Assembly: GCF_000762845.2 (NCBI RefSeq)
Contig: NZ_JRMQ02000001.1
Coordinates: forward strand, 274,441-338,440
Origin: Helicobacter japonicus
GTDB taxonomy: Bacteria; Campylobacterota; Campylobacteria; Campylobacterales; Helicobacteraceae
Length of the DNA: 64,000 nucleotides
Direction of reading: 5' to 3'
The notes under the pieces are model-generated. The model saw only the letters and a list, made by a program, of their open reading frames with translations. It was not told the origin of the DNA and searched no databases. This document shows positions 1 through 9,569 of the stretch, in pieces; within the stretch, counting starts at the first letter, position 1, and each line of letters begins with the position of its first letter. Made by a program: the position numbers and the translations under genes.

Positions 1-1013
1 AGGCAAGTAGGACCACCAAAGCGGTAAGAATATACCCCAACTCCCTCACCTTTATCAGCTTCTAAACCTGTTTGTATGGAAAGTTTTGTAACTGCTGGGC
101 GATAAGGCATTTCAAGACAATCGGGCATATGTGCTGCGGCACTTACATCAAGTATAGCAATTGACATCTCATTTTCTACAATGTCTATCACTTCGCCAAT
201 TAGAAATCCAACTTGCCACCCTACCGCTTCGCCTGGCTCTAAAAACACATCTATATCATTATATCTTACTTTAAAATTCTTGATAAGCGAGATAAGCAAA
301 TCTATATCATAATCTGTCCGCGTGATATGATGACCGCCACCAAAATTAATCCACTTTTTACCCTCTATATATTGCCCAAAATACTTTTCAAAATGTGGTA
401 ATGTGCGAGAAAGTGCTGCACTATTTTGCTCACAATGTGTATGAAAATGTAATCCACTAATACCATCTAATCCATATTGTGCTACACCTTTTTGAAATTC
501 ACTCGGTGTAATCCCCAAACGAGAACCAGCGATACAAGGATTATAAATAGGTGGCTCTACTTCGCTATAAAGCGGATTCACACGCAAACCAATTTCAATA
601 GGAGAAAGATTTTGAATCTTAAGTTGCTGATTTCTAGATTCTATAAGTGGCTTAAAATTCTGCCACTGCGCAAAAGAATTAAAAATAATATGTGTTGCAT
701 AATCTAAAATAGCCTCAATCTCTACTTTTTTATATGCAGGAGAAAATACGCATATATCCTTATTTTGCGCTCTTCCACCTATTTCTTCAAAACCTAATCG
801 TGCCTCATATAATCCGCTTGCTGTGCTGCCATTCAAAGTTTTTTTAAGATTCTCAAATACGCGCCAAAAAGCGTAACCCTTAAGCGCAAGAAGGATCTTT
901 ACCCCGCTTTGCTTTTGCACAGAATCTAAAAGTGCAAGATTAACATTAAGCTTCTCTTCTTCAAGCACATAGCAAGGGGAAGGAAGTGTGAATAGTGTAG
1001 AGATTTGACGCAT
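1..1013 (-). CDS. nspC: Carboxynorspermidine decarboxylase, 3' end outside window
   Basis: PLP-dependent decarboxylase of the alanine racemase-like fold that makes norspermidine or spermidine from the carboxy precursor in the alternative polyamine pathway. The frame opens with MRQISTLFTLPSPCYVLEE and runs off the left edge, so the C-terminus is missing. LALKGYAFW carries the probable PLP lysine, HFHTHCEQ and GGGHHITR match the barrel and phosphate-binding motifs, and a late VSAAAHMPDCLEMPYRP segment is typical of NspC. The ATG begins one base after the cheV stop, so the two are probably co-transcribed. Identification is from motif recognition. Confidence 0.93.
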   Translation of the reverse strand, partial: MRQISTLFTLPSPCYVLEEEKLNVNLALLDSVQKQSGVKILLALKGYAFWRVFENLKKTLNGSTASGLYEARLGFEEIGGRAQNKDICVFSPAYKKVEIEAILDYATHIIFNSFAQWQNFKPLIESRNQQLKIQNLSPIEIGLRVNPLYSEVEPPIYNPCIAGSRLGITPSEFQKGVAQYGLDGISGLHFHTHCEQNSAALSRTLPHFEKYFGQYIEGKKWINFGGGHHITRTDYDIDLLISLIKNFKVRYNDIDVFLEPGEAVGWQVGFLIGEVIDIVENEMSIAILDVSAAAHMPDCLEMPYRPAVTKLSIQTGLEADKGEGVGVYSYRFGGPTC

Positions 1014-1014
1014 T

Positions 1015-1986
1015 TTACTTAAGAATAAATCGCCTTACTGCAGCTTCAATATCTACAGGGTTAGATTTAGAAACAAACTCACTTGCATTGAGAGAACGAG
1101 CCATATCTTCATTACTGCTACCACTCATTGAAGAATTAACTACAATCGGCAAATGTGCCGTAGCAGGATTTGCTTTAACTTGCTTAATCACCTCAAAACC
1201 ACTTGCTTCTGGCATTTCAAGGTCAGTAATAATCATACCTACTGAGTCAATATCCGTAGTAGGTGCAAAAAGATAATCAAGCAAATGTTTGCCATTAATG
1301 AAATCGTGATGCACTACACCAAGTTTATTAAGAATAAGTTGCATCGTGCGTAACACCGTTGGACTATCATCTGCAAGAAGTATGCTTTTATTTGTTTCTA
1401 CTTGAGAAATTTTTGCAATCCCTTCTTCTTTATCTTTTTCAATCCAAGGAAACACATCAATAAGCATTTTTTCAATATCTACTACTTGCACTAAACGTCC
1501 GTCATAGTAGCGAGTGCGACTAACCAACTTACCATTATGCCCACCGCCACCTACGCCTACACCTTGCTCAATTTCTGTCCATTTTTTGTTAAGGATTCTA
1601 TCTGCTTCATAAATTCTCACACCAATTGTCCAACGTGAAAATTCACAAATCATAATAATATCCTCTTCACCCGGCTCTCGCTTAACCCCACAATCACGTA
1701 GATTCTTAGTTTTGTTGTTGCTATCATAAAAAAACCATTTACGCATATCTATGAGAGGCACAGTCAATTCACGTATAGTAATAAGCCCTTCCACAAGGCT
1801 ATTGTTTTCGTGTGTAACAACGGTGAGCGCACCTTTATATTTTATCACTTCACGAATCTTAAATACATTTACAGCGTATAAATCCTTTCCTTTTTCTAGG
1901 CGAAAACAAAGGAGCTGTAATTCATTATTCTTATGAAGACTTGTTACCTGATCAATATTTGCCATACTCGTTTTAGACTTAGACAT
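1015..1986 (-). CDS. cheV: Chemotaxis coupling protein CheV (CheW-REC)
   Basis: Scaffold that links chemoreceptors to CheA and carries its own receiver domain. A CheW-like domain fills roughly residues 20-180 and a response-regulator domain residues 200-320: LLADDSPTVLR has the acidic pair, IITDLEMPE the phospho-acceptor aspartate and EFVSKSNP the conserved lysine. A glycine-rich stretch (VGVGGGG) interrupts the CheW half. A GAGG-type ribosome site precedes the ATG. Helicobacter usually has several CheV paralogues and I cannot say which this is. It lies directly upstream of nspC. Confidence 0.93.
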   Translation of the reverse strand: MSKSKTSMANIDQVTSLHKNNELQLLCFRLEKGKDLYAVNVFKIREVIKYKGALTVVTHENNSLVEGLITIRELTVPLIDMRKWFFYDSNNKTKNLRDCGVKREPGEEDIIMICEFSRWTIGVRIYEADRILNKKWTEIEQGVGVGGGGHNGKLVSRTRYYDGRLVQVVDIEKMLIDVFPWIEKDKEEGIAKISQVETNKSILLADDSPTVLRTMQLILNKLGVVHHDFINGKHLLDYLFAPTTDIDSVGMIITDLEMPEASGFEVIKQVKANPATAHLPIVVNSSMSGSSNEDMARSLNASEFVSKSNPVDIEAAVRRFILK

Positions 1987-2042
1987 ACCCTACACCTCAT
2001 TCAAAAATATTCAATCCTAGCACAAAATCGCTAAATCTAAGT

Positions 2043-2771
2043 TTATTTGTCAATGCTTCTTTGATTAGATTTTGTGCTTAAGCGCATTTTAGCCACAATC
2101 ACAATCCAACGCACAACACCATACACAACATAACCACTCATTAAAACACACAAAGTTTCTTGTGGCTTTACAAAAACAATGCCAAGCAACAAAATAACTG
2201 CAATAAAAGATTTAAAATTCCATTGCATTTTTTTAAAACTTGGATACCGAATATTGCTTACCATAAGGACACTAATGATAAAGCTTCCTATCAACATCAT
2301 ATATTCATAACCATAAGTTTCAATAAGACCATATTCTAGATCAATAAGTATCCACAACATCAAAACAACAGCGGCAGAAGGTATAGGCAAACCAATAAAG
2401 AAATTAGGCTCAGAGCTTGAAGTGATATTAAAACGTGCCAAACGCACTGCACCAAGTATCACAAAAAGTGCTGGCACACTCATACCTACACGCCCATAAT
2501 CTATGCCAATATAAAAATAAAGCAAAAAAGCTGGAGCTACACCAAATGCAACTATGTCGGCAAGAGAATCAAATTCCACACCAAACTTGCTTGAAGTGTT
2601 TGTAAGTCGAGCAACTCTACCATCAAGCCCATCAAGCACCATAGAAAATAGAATAAGCCAACAAGCATTCTCAAAATTCCCTTTTGAAGCAAAAACTACA
2701 CTCAAAACTCCTAAAAAAATACTCCCAGCAGTAAAGAGATTAGGCAGAATAAAAAGTGGATTAAACTTCAT
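2043..2771 (-). CDS. pssA: CDP-diacylglycerol-serine O-phosphatidyltransferase
   Basis: Integral membrane enzyme that makes phosphatidylserine from CDP-diacylglycerol and serine. The CDP-alcohol phosphotransferase signature is complete: D50-G51-x2-A54-R55-x8-G64-x3-D68-x3-D72. About seven hydrophobic segments follow over 242 residues, the usual length for the family. Its start overlaps the end of the upstream Psd-like gene by 11 bases, so the two are translationally coupled and belong to one phospholipid unit below ftsH. Confidence 0.95.
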   Translation of the reverse strand: MKFNPLFILPNLFTAGSIFLGVLSVVFASKGNFENACWLILFSMVLDGLDGRVARLTNTSSKFGVEFDSLADIVAFGVAPAFLLYFYIGIDYGRVGMSVPALFVILGAVRLARFNITSSSEPNFFIGLPIPSAAVVLMLWILIDLEYGLIETYGYEYMMLIGSFIISVLMVSNIRYPSFKKMQWNFKSFIAVILLLGIVFVKPQETLCVLMSGYVVYGVVRWIVIVAKMRLSTKSNQRSIDK

Positions 2772-3414
2772 AAAAGTATCCTATGACACTTTGCAATGCT
2801 TTCACTCTATCACCAACACTCACTTTTAGCTCTATCTCTGCAGAATCTGCAGACTTTCCTCGCTTTTGAGGGATTTGGGGAATATTAATGCGTGTCATAC
2901 CAGCTTTCATAAAACCTATGCGTTCTCCAATATCTAAATTACTTGAAACAAACAATTCTTGAGAAGAGAAGAAGATTGGATAAAAATCAATAGAAAATCT
3001 CCTATCTTGCAAACTTTCAAAATGCATAGTAGCATTTAACTCATTGCGCTTATTTTTACTACAACACGCAAGGCTTAAACCTTTTTTTGCACTACATTTT
3101 CCTTCTACAATATCACAAGGAGCGCGTATCACGCCCACATCAATAAAGCGTGTTTCAATAAGAATACTTACCTGCCCATCACCTGAAGTAATATCTCTTA
3201 TGATTCCATCAACAGGTGATACAAAAGCATTATTTTCATCAATATTTGGGATTCTTTCAGGATTACGAAACATTGCAAGCCACAAGAAAAGTCCTACAAA
3301 CAATACAAATGCACATATACTCCAACCAAGCCACGCCGTAAGCAAAAATGCTATAAGCAATACAAATGCTCCTACCCAACCCTGCTTTGCAATAATTTGC
3401 GTAGTCGTTGCCAT
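2761..3414 (-). CDS. Phosphatidylserine decarboxylase-like protein lacking the pyruvoyl serine
   Basis: 217 residues, the size of short (archaeal/PSD-A type) phosphatidylserine decarboxylases. A hydrophobic N-terminus (about residues 12-48) is followed by SPVDG (D69 kept), then RAPCDIVEGK and KNKRNELNA, which match the family. Two essential features are missing. The His of the usual VHVNR motif is replaced in DVGVIRAP, and the self-cleavage Gly-Ser that becomes the pyruvoyl group reads G172-M173 in KAGMTRINIP. It is therefore unlikely to decarboxylate as a classical pyruvoyl enzyme. It sits between ftsH and pssA, a position also held by a similar gene in H. pylori and C. jejuni as I recall. 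Role unknown, perhaps a structural partner of PssA. Confidence 0.8.
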   Translation of the reverse strand: MATTTQIIAKQGWVGAFVLLIAFLLTAWLGWSICAFVLFVGLFLWLAMFRNPERIPNIDENNAFVSPVDGIIRDITSGDGQVSILIETRFIDVGVIRAPCDIVEGKCSAKKGLSLACCSKNKRNELNATMHFESLQDRRFSIDFYPIFFSSQELFVSSNLDIGERIGFMKAGMTRINIPQIPQKRGKSADSAEIELKVSVGDRVKALQSVIGYFYEV

Positions 3415-3423
3415 TATATCCTC

Positions 3424-5325
3424 CTATGCTTCTTCTTCAAGCGGAATAAGTCGTGTTTGTAAGTTATGCTCTGCCTCATATTCTTCAATAATCTCTCGCA
3501 CACGCGCACCATCAATTACTTCTTTGTCAAAAAGTTCTTTTACCATATTTTCAATTGCTTCTCTATAATCCCTTAAAAGATTCTTAACATAAGTATAACG
3601 CTCATCAAGCGTATTTTTAATGTGCGTATCTATCTCTTGGGCAAGCTGTTCACTAAATTCTCTCTGTGCGCCACCACCACCAAGGAAAGTATTACGTTGT
3701 TTTTCAAGCACCATAAGTCCGCTCACATCTGTCATACCATAATAGCTGATCATAGATTTAAGAATCCCCGTAGCACGTTCTAAGTCATTGCTTGCACCCG
3801 TGGAAATCTCTCCCAAAAACACTTCTTCAGCTGCACGTCCGCCCAAAAGCACATCAACTTCTGCCATAAGTTCGTGTTTTTGCATAAGATAGCGATTTTC
3901 CTCAGGCGTATGGAGTGTATAGCCAAGTGCTGCCATACCGCGAGGAATAATAGAAACTTTATTTACCCTATCAGCACCCTTAGTCATTTCAGATACTACT
4001 GCGTGCCCACTTTCGTGATATGCAACAATTTTCTTTTCTTTAGGAGAAATACGGCGCGATTTTTTCTCTAATCCTGCAATACCCCTTTCTACTGCTTCTT
4101 TAAGATGTTTTTGACTAACCTCTTTTTGATTTTCACGCCCTGCAAGAAGTGCTGCTTCATTAATAATATTTGCTAAATCTGCTCCAGCAAGTCCAGCGGT
4201 AAATTTAGCAATTTCGTGCAAATCCACATCACGTGCTAAAGAAACATTCTTAATATGCACTTTTAGAATTTCAAGTCGTCCTTCAAAATCCGGTTTATCC
4301 ACAAGCACTTGCCTATCGAATCGTCCAGGACGCAATAATGCTGGGTCTAGAATCTCCGGACGATTTGTCGCTGCAAGCACAATAACAGGTGCAGATTCCG
4401 AACCAAAGCCGTCCATTTCTGCAAGCAATTGGTTGAGTGTTTGTTCGCGTTCATCATTGCCACCCACCATACTTCCAGCGGCACGACTTTTTCCAATAGC
4501 ATCAATTTCATCAATAAAAATAATGCTTGGTGCATCTTTTTTTGCCATTTCAAATAAATCTCTCACGCGACTAGCCCCTAAACCCACAAACATTTCAATA
4601 AAACTACTTCCACTCATTGAGAAAAATGGCACATTCGCCTCTCCTGCCACAGCTTTTGCAAGAAGTGTTTTACCTGTGCCCGGAGGTCCAACTAATAACA
4701 CACCTCGTGGAATCTTCGCGCCCACAGCAGCATAACGTTCAGGATATTTAAGAAAATCTACAATTTCTACAACTTCTTCCTTTGCTTCTGCATTTCCAGC
4801 CATATCATCAAATCGCACATTTGGCTTTTCTGCATTTACCAACTTTTTGGCATTTCCCATACCAAAAATACCTCCTCCCATACTCTTTTGCATACGAGCA
4901 GTAAGGAACATCCATAAAGCAATAATGATAAATATGGGAAGAAGCATATTCACTAAATCTCCTAAAAAGCTGCCCTCACTAAAGCCGCTATATTCAATTT
5001 TTTTCTCATCAAGTAAAGGCACAAGCCCCAAATCAGCAACTTTTTTAGTCGTATAGAGGATTCTTGGTGAAGTTTGGAGAGAGTAGGCTTTAATATAAGT
5101 TTGTCCTATGCTCACTGAAGCAATTTCACCCTTTGAAATAAGCTCTTTTAACTCATTGTAGGTAATCTCTTTGGTGATGCTTCCTCCCAAAATTTTATCA
5201 GTCAAAGAATCTCCTCCATTAGGCGAAAACATCTTAAACAAAAGCAAAGCAAGAATCACAAAAACAGCAAAAACAAGAAAAGGATTCTGCTTGAAAGGTG
5301 GTTTTTTATCATTTTGGTTTTCCAT
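3424..5325 (-). CDS. ftsH: ATP-dependent zinc metalloprotease FtsH
   Basis: Membrane-anchored AAA+ protease for quality control of membrane and regulatory proteins. Transmembrane helices lie at about residues 16-31 and 123-142 around a periplasmic domain. Walker A is GPPGTGKT (213-220), Walker B IIFIDEID (268-275), and an SRH region has RPGRFDR. The zinc site is HESGH (437-441). The length of 633 is standard. It follows prmA closely and precedes the Psd-like gene by 9 bases. The ribosome site is AAGGAC just before the ATG. Confidence 0.97.
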   Translation of the reverse strand: MENQNDKKPPFKQNPFLVFAVFVILALLLFKMFSPNGGDSLTDKILGGSITKEITYNELKELISKGEIASVSIGQTYIKAYSLQTSPRILYTTKKVADLGLVPLLDEKKIEYSGFSEGSFLGDLVNMLLPIFIIIALWMFLTARMQKSMGGGIFGMGNAKKLVNAEKPNVRFDDMAGNAEAKEEVVEIVDFLKYPERYAAVGAKIPRGVLLVGPPGTGKTLLAKAVAGEANVPFFSMSGSSFIEMFVGLGASRVRDLFEMAKKDAPSIIFIDEIDAIGKSRAAGSMVGGNDEREQTLNQLLAEMDGFGSESAPVIVLAATNRPEILDPALLRPGRFDRQVLVDKPDFEGRLEILKVHIKNVSLARDVDLHEIAKFTAGLAGADLANIINEAALLAGRENQKEVSQKHLKEAVERGIAGLEKKSRRISPKEKKIVAYHESGHAVVSEMTKGADRVNKVSIIPRGMAALGYTLHTPEENRYLMQKHELMAEVDVLLGGRAAEEVFLGEISTGASNDLERATGILKSMISYYGMTDVSGLMVLEKQRNTFLGGGGAQREFSEQLAQEIDTHIKNTLDERYTYVKNLLRDYREAIENMVKELFDKEVIDGARVREIIEEYEAEHNLQTRLIPLEEEA

Positions 5326-5344
5326 AAATTGTCCTTTTATTACA

Positions 5345-6322
5345 TTACAAAGTTAATTTCAAGGCGACCCATCCGTCTTTAGAACGAGTCTCCAATACAT
5401 TAAAATCATCAAATGCCTTTATTATATCAAATTTATACTCATCTAGTATCCCTGAGAGTATCAAAAGCCCATTTTTTGCACATTTTGTCTTAAAATCATT
5501 GTGTAAAAGCTTCACAACAAAGGCTATAATATTTGCCACAATCACATCATAGTGCTTAGGTGTATCAGATGGGGATTGTGCGATACTCCCCTGCCATACA
5601 TTCTTAAAACGCACATTGTTTAATATGGCATTTTTTTGACACTCGTGCGCAGCAGTCTCATCGGTATCACAAGCATACACCTCTGCGCCAACCTTACACG
5701 CTGCAATACCTAAAATACCGCTCCCACAACCTACATCAAGCAATGTCTTACCTCTTAAATCCATTTGGCTTAAGAAATCTAAACACATCGAAGTACTCGC
5801 GTGATGTCCCGAGCCAAAGGCAAGGGCAGGATTGATAATAATCTCTTTATAATCATTTGTTTGATTATTATCTTTTAAAGCAGATTCTTTCCATAATGGA
5901 CGTATATAGAATCTCCCACATAGCACAGGCTCTATCGAATCTTCATACGCCTTTATCCAATCACAATTTGACTTTTCTTCAATGTGATAACAAAAACCAA
6001 CTTTGTCCTGCATTGTTTGGCTAAGTATTGAAGCAAACTCACGTAAAGAATGCAAAAAAGCTTGTATATCGATTATATTTGAATCTATACGACTAATAAT
6101 CTGAGTAGTTTGTGTAGATTGCTTAGCTTGCCATATATCAAATCCCACACTCTGCCATAAATGGTCTTCATACATAATGGCGAAAGGATTTGATTCTATT
6201 GAGATGTCAAGATATTCAATAGCACTAGAAGTTTTTTCAGTAATAAAATCAGCAAATAATTCTAAAAAATTGCTTGGATGGATAATAATTTCCCAATATG
6301 TTTGCTTATCCAACACATTCAT
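5345..6322 (-). CDS. prmA: Ribosomal protein L11 methyltransferase
   Basis: SAM-dependent methyltransferase that trimethylates ribosomal protein L11. A substrate-recognition N-terminal half leads to the class I fold, with LLDVGCGSGILGIAA as motif I and VIVANI as the catalytic-loop motif. The 325-residue length is a little above average. It starts 13 bases after the cheY stop and ends 19 bases before ftsH. The order cheY-prmA-ftsH matches H. pylori and Campylobacter as I recall it. Confidence 0.93.
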   Translation of the reverse strand: MNVLDKQTYWEIIIHPSNFLELFADFITEKTSSAIEYLDISIESNPFAIMYEDHLWQSVGFDIWQAKQSTQTTQIISRIDSNIIDIQAFLHSLREFASILSQTMQDKVGFCYHIEEKSNCDWIKAYEDSIEPVLCGRFYIRPLWKESALKDNNQTNDYKEIIINPALAFGSGHHASTSMCLDFLSQMDLRGKTLLDVGCGSGILGIAACKVGAEVYACDTDETAAHECQKNAILNNVRFKNVWQGSIAQSPSDTPKHYDVIVANIIAFVVKLLHNDFKTKCAKNGLLILSGILDEYKFDIIKAFDDFNVLETRSKDGWVALKLTL

Positions 6323-6335
6323 AAAGCTCTAAGCC

Positions 6336-6710
6336 TTATTCATTCACACCTAAAACAACTTCGAGTTTTTCTTTAAGCACTTGAGGAGTAAAAGGTTTTA
6401 CAATATAATTATTCACCCCAGCTTTAAGCGCAGTAATTACCTCTGCTTTACCGCCTTCAGTAGTAACCATAATAATAGGAATAGATGTATATCGCTCATC
6501 AGCGCGCACTTTTTTGACTAAGTCTAAACCATTCATTTCAGGCATATTCCAGTCGGTAATAAGTATCTGTATTCCCTCTGTGGTATCCATAATTTGCCAC
6601 GCTTCTACGCCATGTTCAGCCTCTAGAATATCTTCATACCCCAAACGTTGAAGGGTATTTTTTATAATTCTTCTCATTGTGGAGCTATCATCAACAACTA
6701 ATAGTTTCAA
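6336..6710 (-). CDS. cheY: Chemotaxis response regulator CheY
   Basis: Single-domain receiver (124 residues) that, when phosphorylated by CheA, binds the flagellar switch. D7-D8 form the acidic pocket, D53 in ITDWNMPEMNG is the phospho-acceptor, MVTTEGG holds the T83/T84 switch residue and K105 lies in IVKPF. There is no output domain. The 106 bp upstream to hisA probably hold its promoter. It heads the prmA-ftsH-Psd-like-pssA run. Confidence 0.97.
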   Translation of the reverse strand: MKLLVVDDSSTMRRIIKNTLQRLGYEDILEAEHGVEAWQIMDTTEGIQILITDWNMPEMNGLDLVKKVRADERYTSIPIIMVTTEGGKAEVITALKAGVNNYIVKPFTPQVLKEKLEVVLGVNE

Positions 6711-6816
6711 GTTATCTCCTTAATTTAAATACAACTACAAGCAAAAATGGCATTCTAGCATATTTTTGTTATAAGTTATAGACTAATTCTTACATTTTTT
6801 GATTTTTTTGTATTTC

Positions 6817-7533
6817 TCATCTTCTGTAAAGCTCTAGAATCTCTTTAAGGTCTATTTTCCCCTCATAAAATGCTTTGCCTATAATAACACCACCGATATG
6901 AGGATTCTCACTTAAAACCTCTAGCTCATTTGAATGAGCAAATCCACCACTTGCAATTGTGTAAATACCACTAGAAGCGGCAATATTTTGTGTAAAAGAT
7001 ACATTAATTCCACTTAATGCACCATCGCGGTTAATATCTGTGCAAATAATTGCCTTTACCGCACTTCCTACAAATTTTTGTGCTAATTCATTTGAATCCA
7101 CATCACTTTCTTGAGCCCAACCTTGTGCAGCTACCTTACCATCGCGAGCATCAATACCAACAGCTATTGGATAAATTTGTGCCATTTCTTTGACAAATGT
7201 CCAATTTTTTATTGCTATCGAGCCAAGTATCACTCTTGATATACCCATTTGTGCATAAAGCTTAATAGTCTCTTCACTACGAATTCCGCCGCCAAGCTGC
7301 ACTTTAAGCGATGTTGTTTGTAGAATCTGCTCGATTACATTTAGATTCTGAGGTTTGCCTGCAAAAGCTCCATCTAAATCCACAATATGTAAATATTTTG
7401 CACCCATATCTTCAAATTTTTTAGCAAAATCTATTGCCTCACCATACACAATAGCACTCTGCATCTCACCTTTAAAAAGTCGCACTGCCTTGCCTTCTTT
7501 TAAGTCAATCGCTGGATAAATATCAAGTGCCAT
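6817..7533 (-). CDS. hisA: Phosphoribosylformimino-5-aminoimidazole carboxamide ribotide isomerase
   Basis: Histidine biosynthesis TIM-barrel enzyme (ProFAR isomerase). YPAIDLKEGKAVRLFKG holds the first catalytic Asp, GIDARDGKVA marks the central repeat, and TDINRDGALSG holds the second catalytic Asp with the phosphate-binding loop. At 238 residues it is full length. The start overlaps the stop of the upstream membrane-protein gene by one base (TAATG), so its translation is coupled to a gene of unknown function. Confidence 0.95.
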   Translation of the reverse strand: MALDIYPAIDLKEGKAVRLFKGEMQSAIVYGEAIDFAKKFEDMGAKYLHIVDLDGAFAGKPQNLNVIEQILQTTSLKVQLGGGIRSEETIKLYAQMGISRVILGSIAIKNWTFVKEMAQIYPIAVGIDARDGKVAAQGWAQESDVDSNELAQKFVGSAVKAIICTDINRDGALSGINVSFTQNIAASSGIYTIASGGFAHSNELEVLSENPHIGGVIIGKAFYEGKIDLKEILELYRR

Positions 7534-8390
7534 TATTCTTCCTCAACAAGACCTAGATTCTCATACATCCATTCAACACACCAACCTATAAAACCAAGGA
7601 CTAAAAATGCATAACGCGCATTGAAATAATTATCAGACACAGATAGCACAGAAGTGCAAACAAAACAAATAAGAATACCCAACATCAATAAAATACAATT
7701 TACATATTCATAAAAAGAAAAAAACTCCCTATGCTTTATTATTACCCATATGAGCAAGCCTACACCCACAAAAAGTGCAATAACATCAAAATAAGCATAC
7801 AGATTATCACGATAATAATAAGGTTGCAAAGCAAGTCCAAAAAGCATAACGACAACGACATTTATTGATGGTCGCATATTATAGAGTGCTTTACCAAGCT
7901 GACTATTTTGATTTGGACGCAAGGAAAAAATCTCAAACAAAAGTGGTAGATATACAAAAAATATATACGTGCAAGAAAGAATTACAATGCGTGGTAAATA
8001 GTCTATGACAAGTTCAAAAAAATTGCGATGGTAAATGCTCCCCTCAATGGCAAACATATCCATAATATCCTCTGTTTCAGGTACATAAGTTATTTTTAAA
8101 ATTACAATATAAATAAACACTACACCTAGTATCAGCACCATTATGCGTTGTAAAGCGTTACCTAACTGATACCAACTACTCAAAATGACAAATGCACTGC
8201 TTAAAATAAATCCACAAAAAAAGAAAAATGTGCTTAAATGGTCAAAAAGCTGATTTTCACGAATAAAAATCAAAAATAAATGTGAAAAAGAATGTGAGAA
8301 TTGCGAAATAAAAAGTGTCAAATTAGTAAAAACAAAAAAAGAAAAAAATAAAAGAGAAAATGCTATGGTAATGCGGGTATGTTGCTTCAT
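7533..8390 (-). CDS. Conserved polytopic membrane protein of unknown function
   Basis: 285 residues with roughly seven or eight hydrophobic helices (first at about residues 8-30), short charged loops and no enzyme motif I recognise. Aromatic residues, especially Phe and Tyr, are abundant. It ends in a one-base overlap with hisA and begins 16 bases after the amidase stop, so it belongs to the amidase-hisA transcription unit. An envelope role is possible from the amidase neighbour but nothing in the sequence proves it. Confidence 0.8.
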   Translation of the reverse strand: MKQHTRITIAFSLLFFSFFVFTNLTLFISQFSHSFSHLFLIFIRENQLFDHLSTFFFFCGFILSSAFVILSSWYQLGNALQRIMVLILGVVFIYIVILKITYVPETEDIMDMFAIEGSIYHRNFFELVIDYLPRIVILSCTYIFFVYLPLLFEIFSLRPNQNSQLGKALYNMRPSINVVVVMLFGLALQPYYYRDNLYAYFDVIALFVGVGLLIWVIIKHREFFSFYEYVNCILLMLGILICFVCTSVLSVSDNYFNARYAFLVLGFIGWCVEWMYENLGLVEEE

Positions 8391-8406
8391 TCTTAAATCC
8401 TTAAAA

Positions 8407-9561
8407 CTAATAGTTTCTCAAAAAATATCCGTCTATGCCATCAGCTATACCTTTAGCAAGAAGCTTTTGATATTCTTTTTTAGCAATGAGTTTGCCTTCA
8501 TCTTTGTGTGAAGCATAGCCAATTTCAATTAATACAGAGGGCATAAGTGCCCCTGCCAAAACCCAAAAAGGACCTTCTCTCACTGCCCCATCGTGAGTAT
8601 TGTAATGTGTCCGCACTTGATTGAGTATGCCTGATTGAATCTCAATAGCCAACTTGTGTGAAGCAACAAGATGAAAAGCACTGATAGTATTTAAAAAAGA
8701 TTTTGTTGCAAAATGACTCATTGTTTCTATATCACCTTGATTTTCTGCTTTAGCTACTTGTTCAGCACGCTCACTTCTTGCAGGAGACAAAAAATAAGTC
8801 TCTACTCCATTAGCTGTTTTTGCAGAAGTTTTGGGGATAGAATTTGCATGCACAGAAACAAACAAATCTGCACTTTTGGTATTAGCAAACTCTGTGCGCT
8901 TACGCAAATCAATATATACATCACTATCACGTGTCATATAGACTGCATATCCACGACTTTTAAGCTCATCTCTTAGAATCTTCGCTACACTAAGCACAAT
9001 CACTTTTTCACATATATTCTCAACACTCTTTGTGCCACAATCCTTACCCCCGTGTCCTGCATCAACAACTATTTTTTTTGATTTTTGCTCTACCTTTTGG
9101 GGTGGATTTTTTGCTATTTGCTCTTGTTTGTGTTGTGAGGTTTGTTTATCATCTATTTGTGATTTGGTTGAAAGATTCTCTTTTGGAGATTGTGCGACTT
9201 GTTTAGAATCTCCCTTTGGTTTTATAAAAATATAGAGATTCTCTTTTTCTTTGACAACCTCATAAGTTGATTTTGGATTTGTAGCAATAACTGCGCGAAC
9301 AACTTGGGGTGTATTTTGCGCAATTTGCAATGTAGAATTATCTTTAAAAATAAAATTGCGACGGGGAATAGTAAGATTTGCTTCAAAATCTATAAAACTT
9401 TTGTTGCCCTGCAAATTTTTTATCTGCCAAGTAAGATCACTGATATCTTGAGCAAACACGATTTTTACATTTCCATCACCAAAAGGCACCATTCTAATGA
9501 TGCGGTTCTCACCCCACAAACATAAAAACAAGAGGCACAAACTTGCCACAATCCGCAACAT
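8407..9561 (-). CDS. amiA: N-acetylmuramoyl-L-alanine amidase (AMIN + Amidase_3)
   Basis: Periplasmic zinc amidase that cuts the peptide stem from peptidoglycan. An N-terminal signal sequence (MLRIVASLCLLFLCLWG) leads to an AMIN-like domain to about residue 115, a Lys/Gln/Ser-rich linker to about 160, then the Amidase_3 domain. VVDAGHGGKD gives the first zinc His, ICEKVI the Glu, and VSVHANS the second His; VLIEIGYASH near the C-terminus holds the catalytic Glu. Only one amidase is visible here. It precedes fabX and tyrS in transcription order as in H. pylori. Confidence 0.93.
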   Translation of the reverse strand: MLRIVASLCLLFLCLWGENRIIRMVPFGDGNVKIVFAQDISDLTWQIKNLQGNKSFIDFEANLTIPRRNFIFKDNSTLQIAQNTPQVVRAVIATNPKSTYEVVKEKENLYIFIKPKGDSKQVAQSPKENLSTKSQIDDKQTSQHKQEQIAKNPPQKVEQKSKKIVVDAGHGGKDCGTKSVENICEKVIVLSVAKILRDELKSRGYAVYMTRDSDVYIDLRKRTEFANTKSADLFVSVHANSIPKTSAKTANGVETYFLSPARSERAEQVAKAENQGDIETMSHFATKSFLNTISAFHLVASHKLAIEIQSGILNQVRTHYNTHDGAVREGPFWVLAGALMPSVLIEIGYASHKDEGKLIAKKEYQKLLAKGIADGIDGYFLRNY

Positions 9562-9569
9562 TTATGTCC

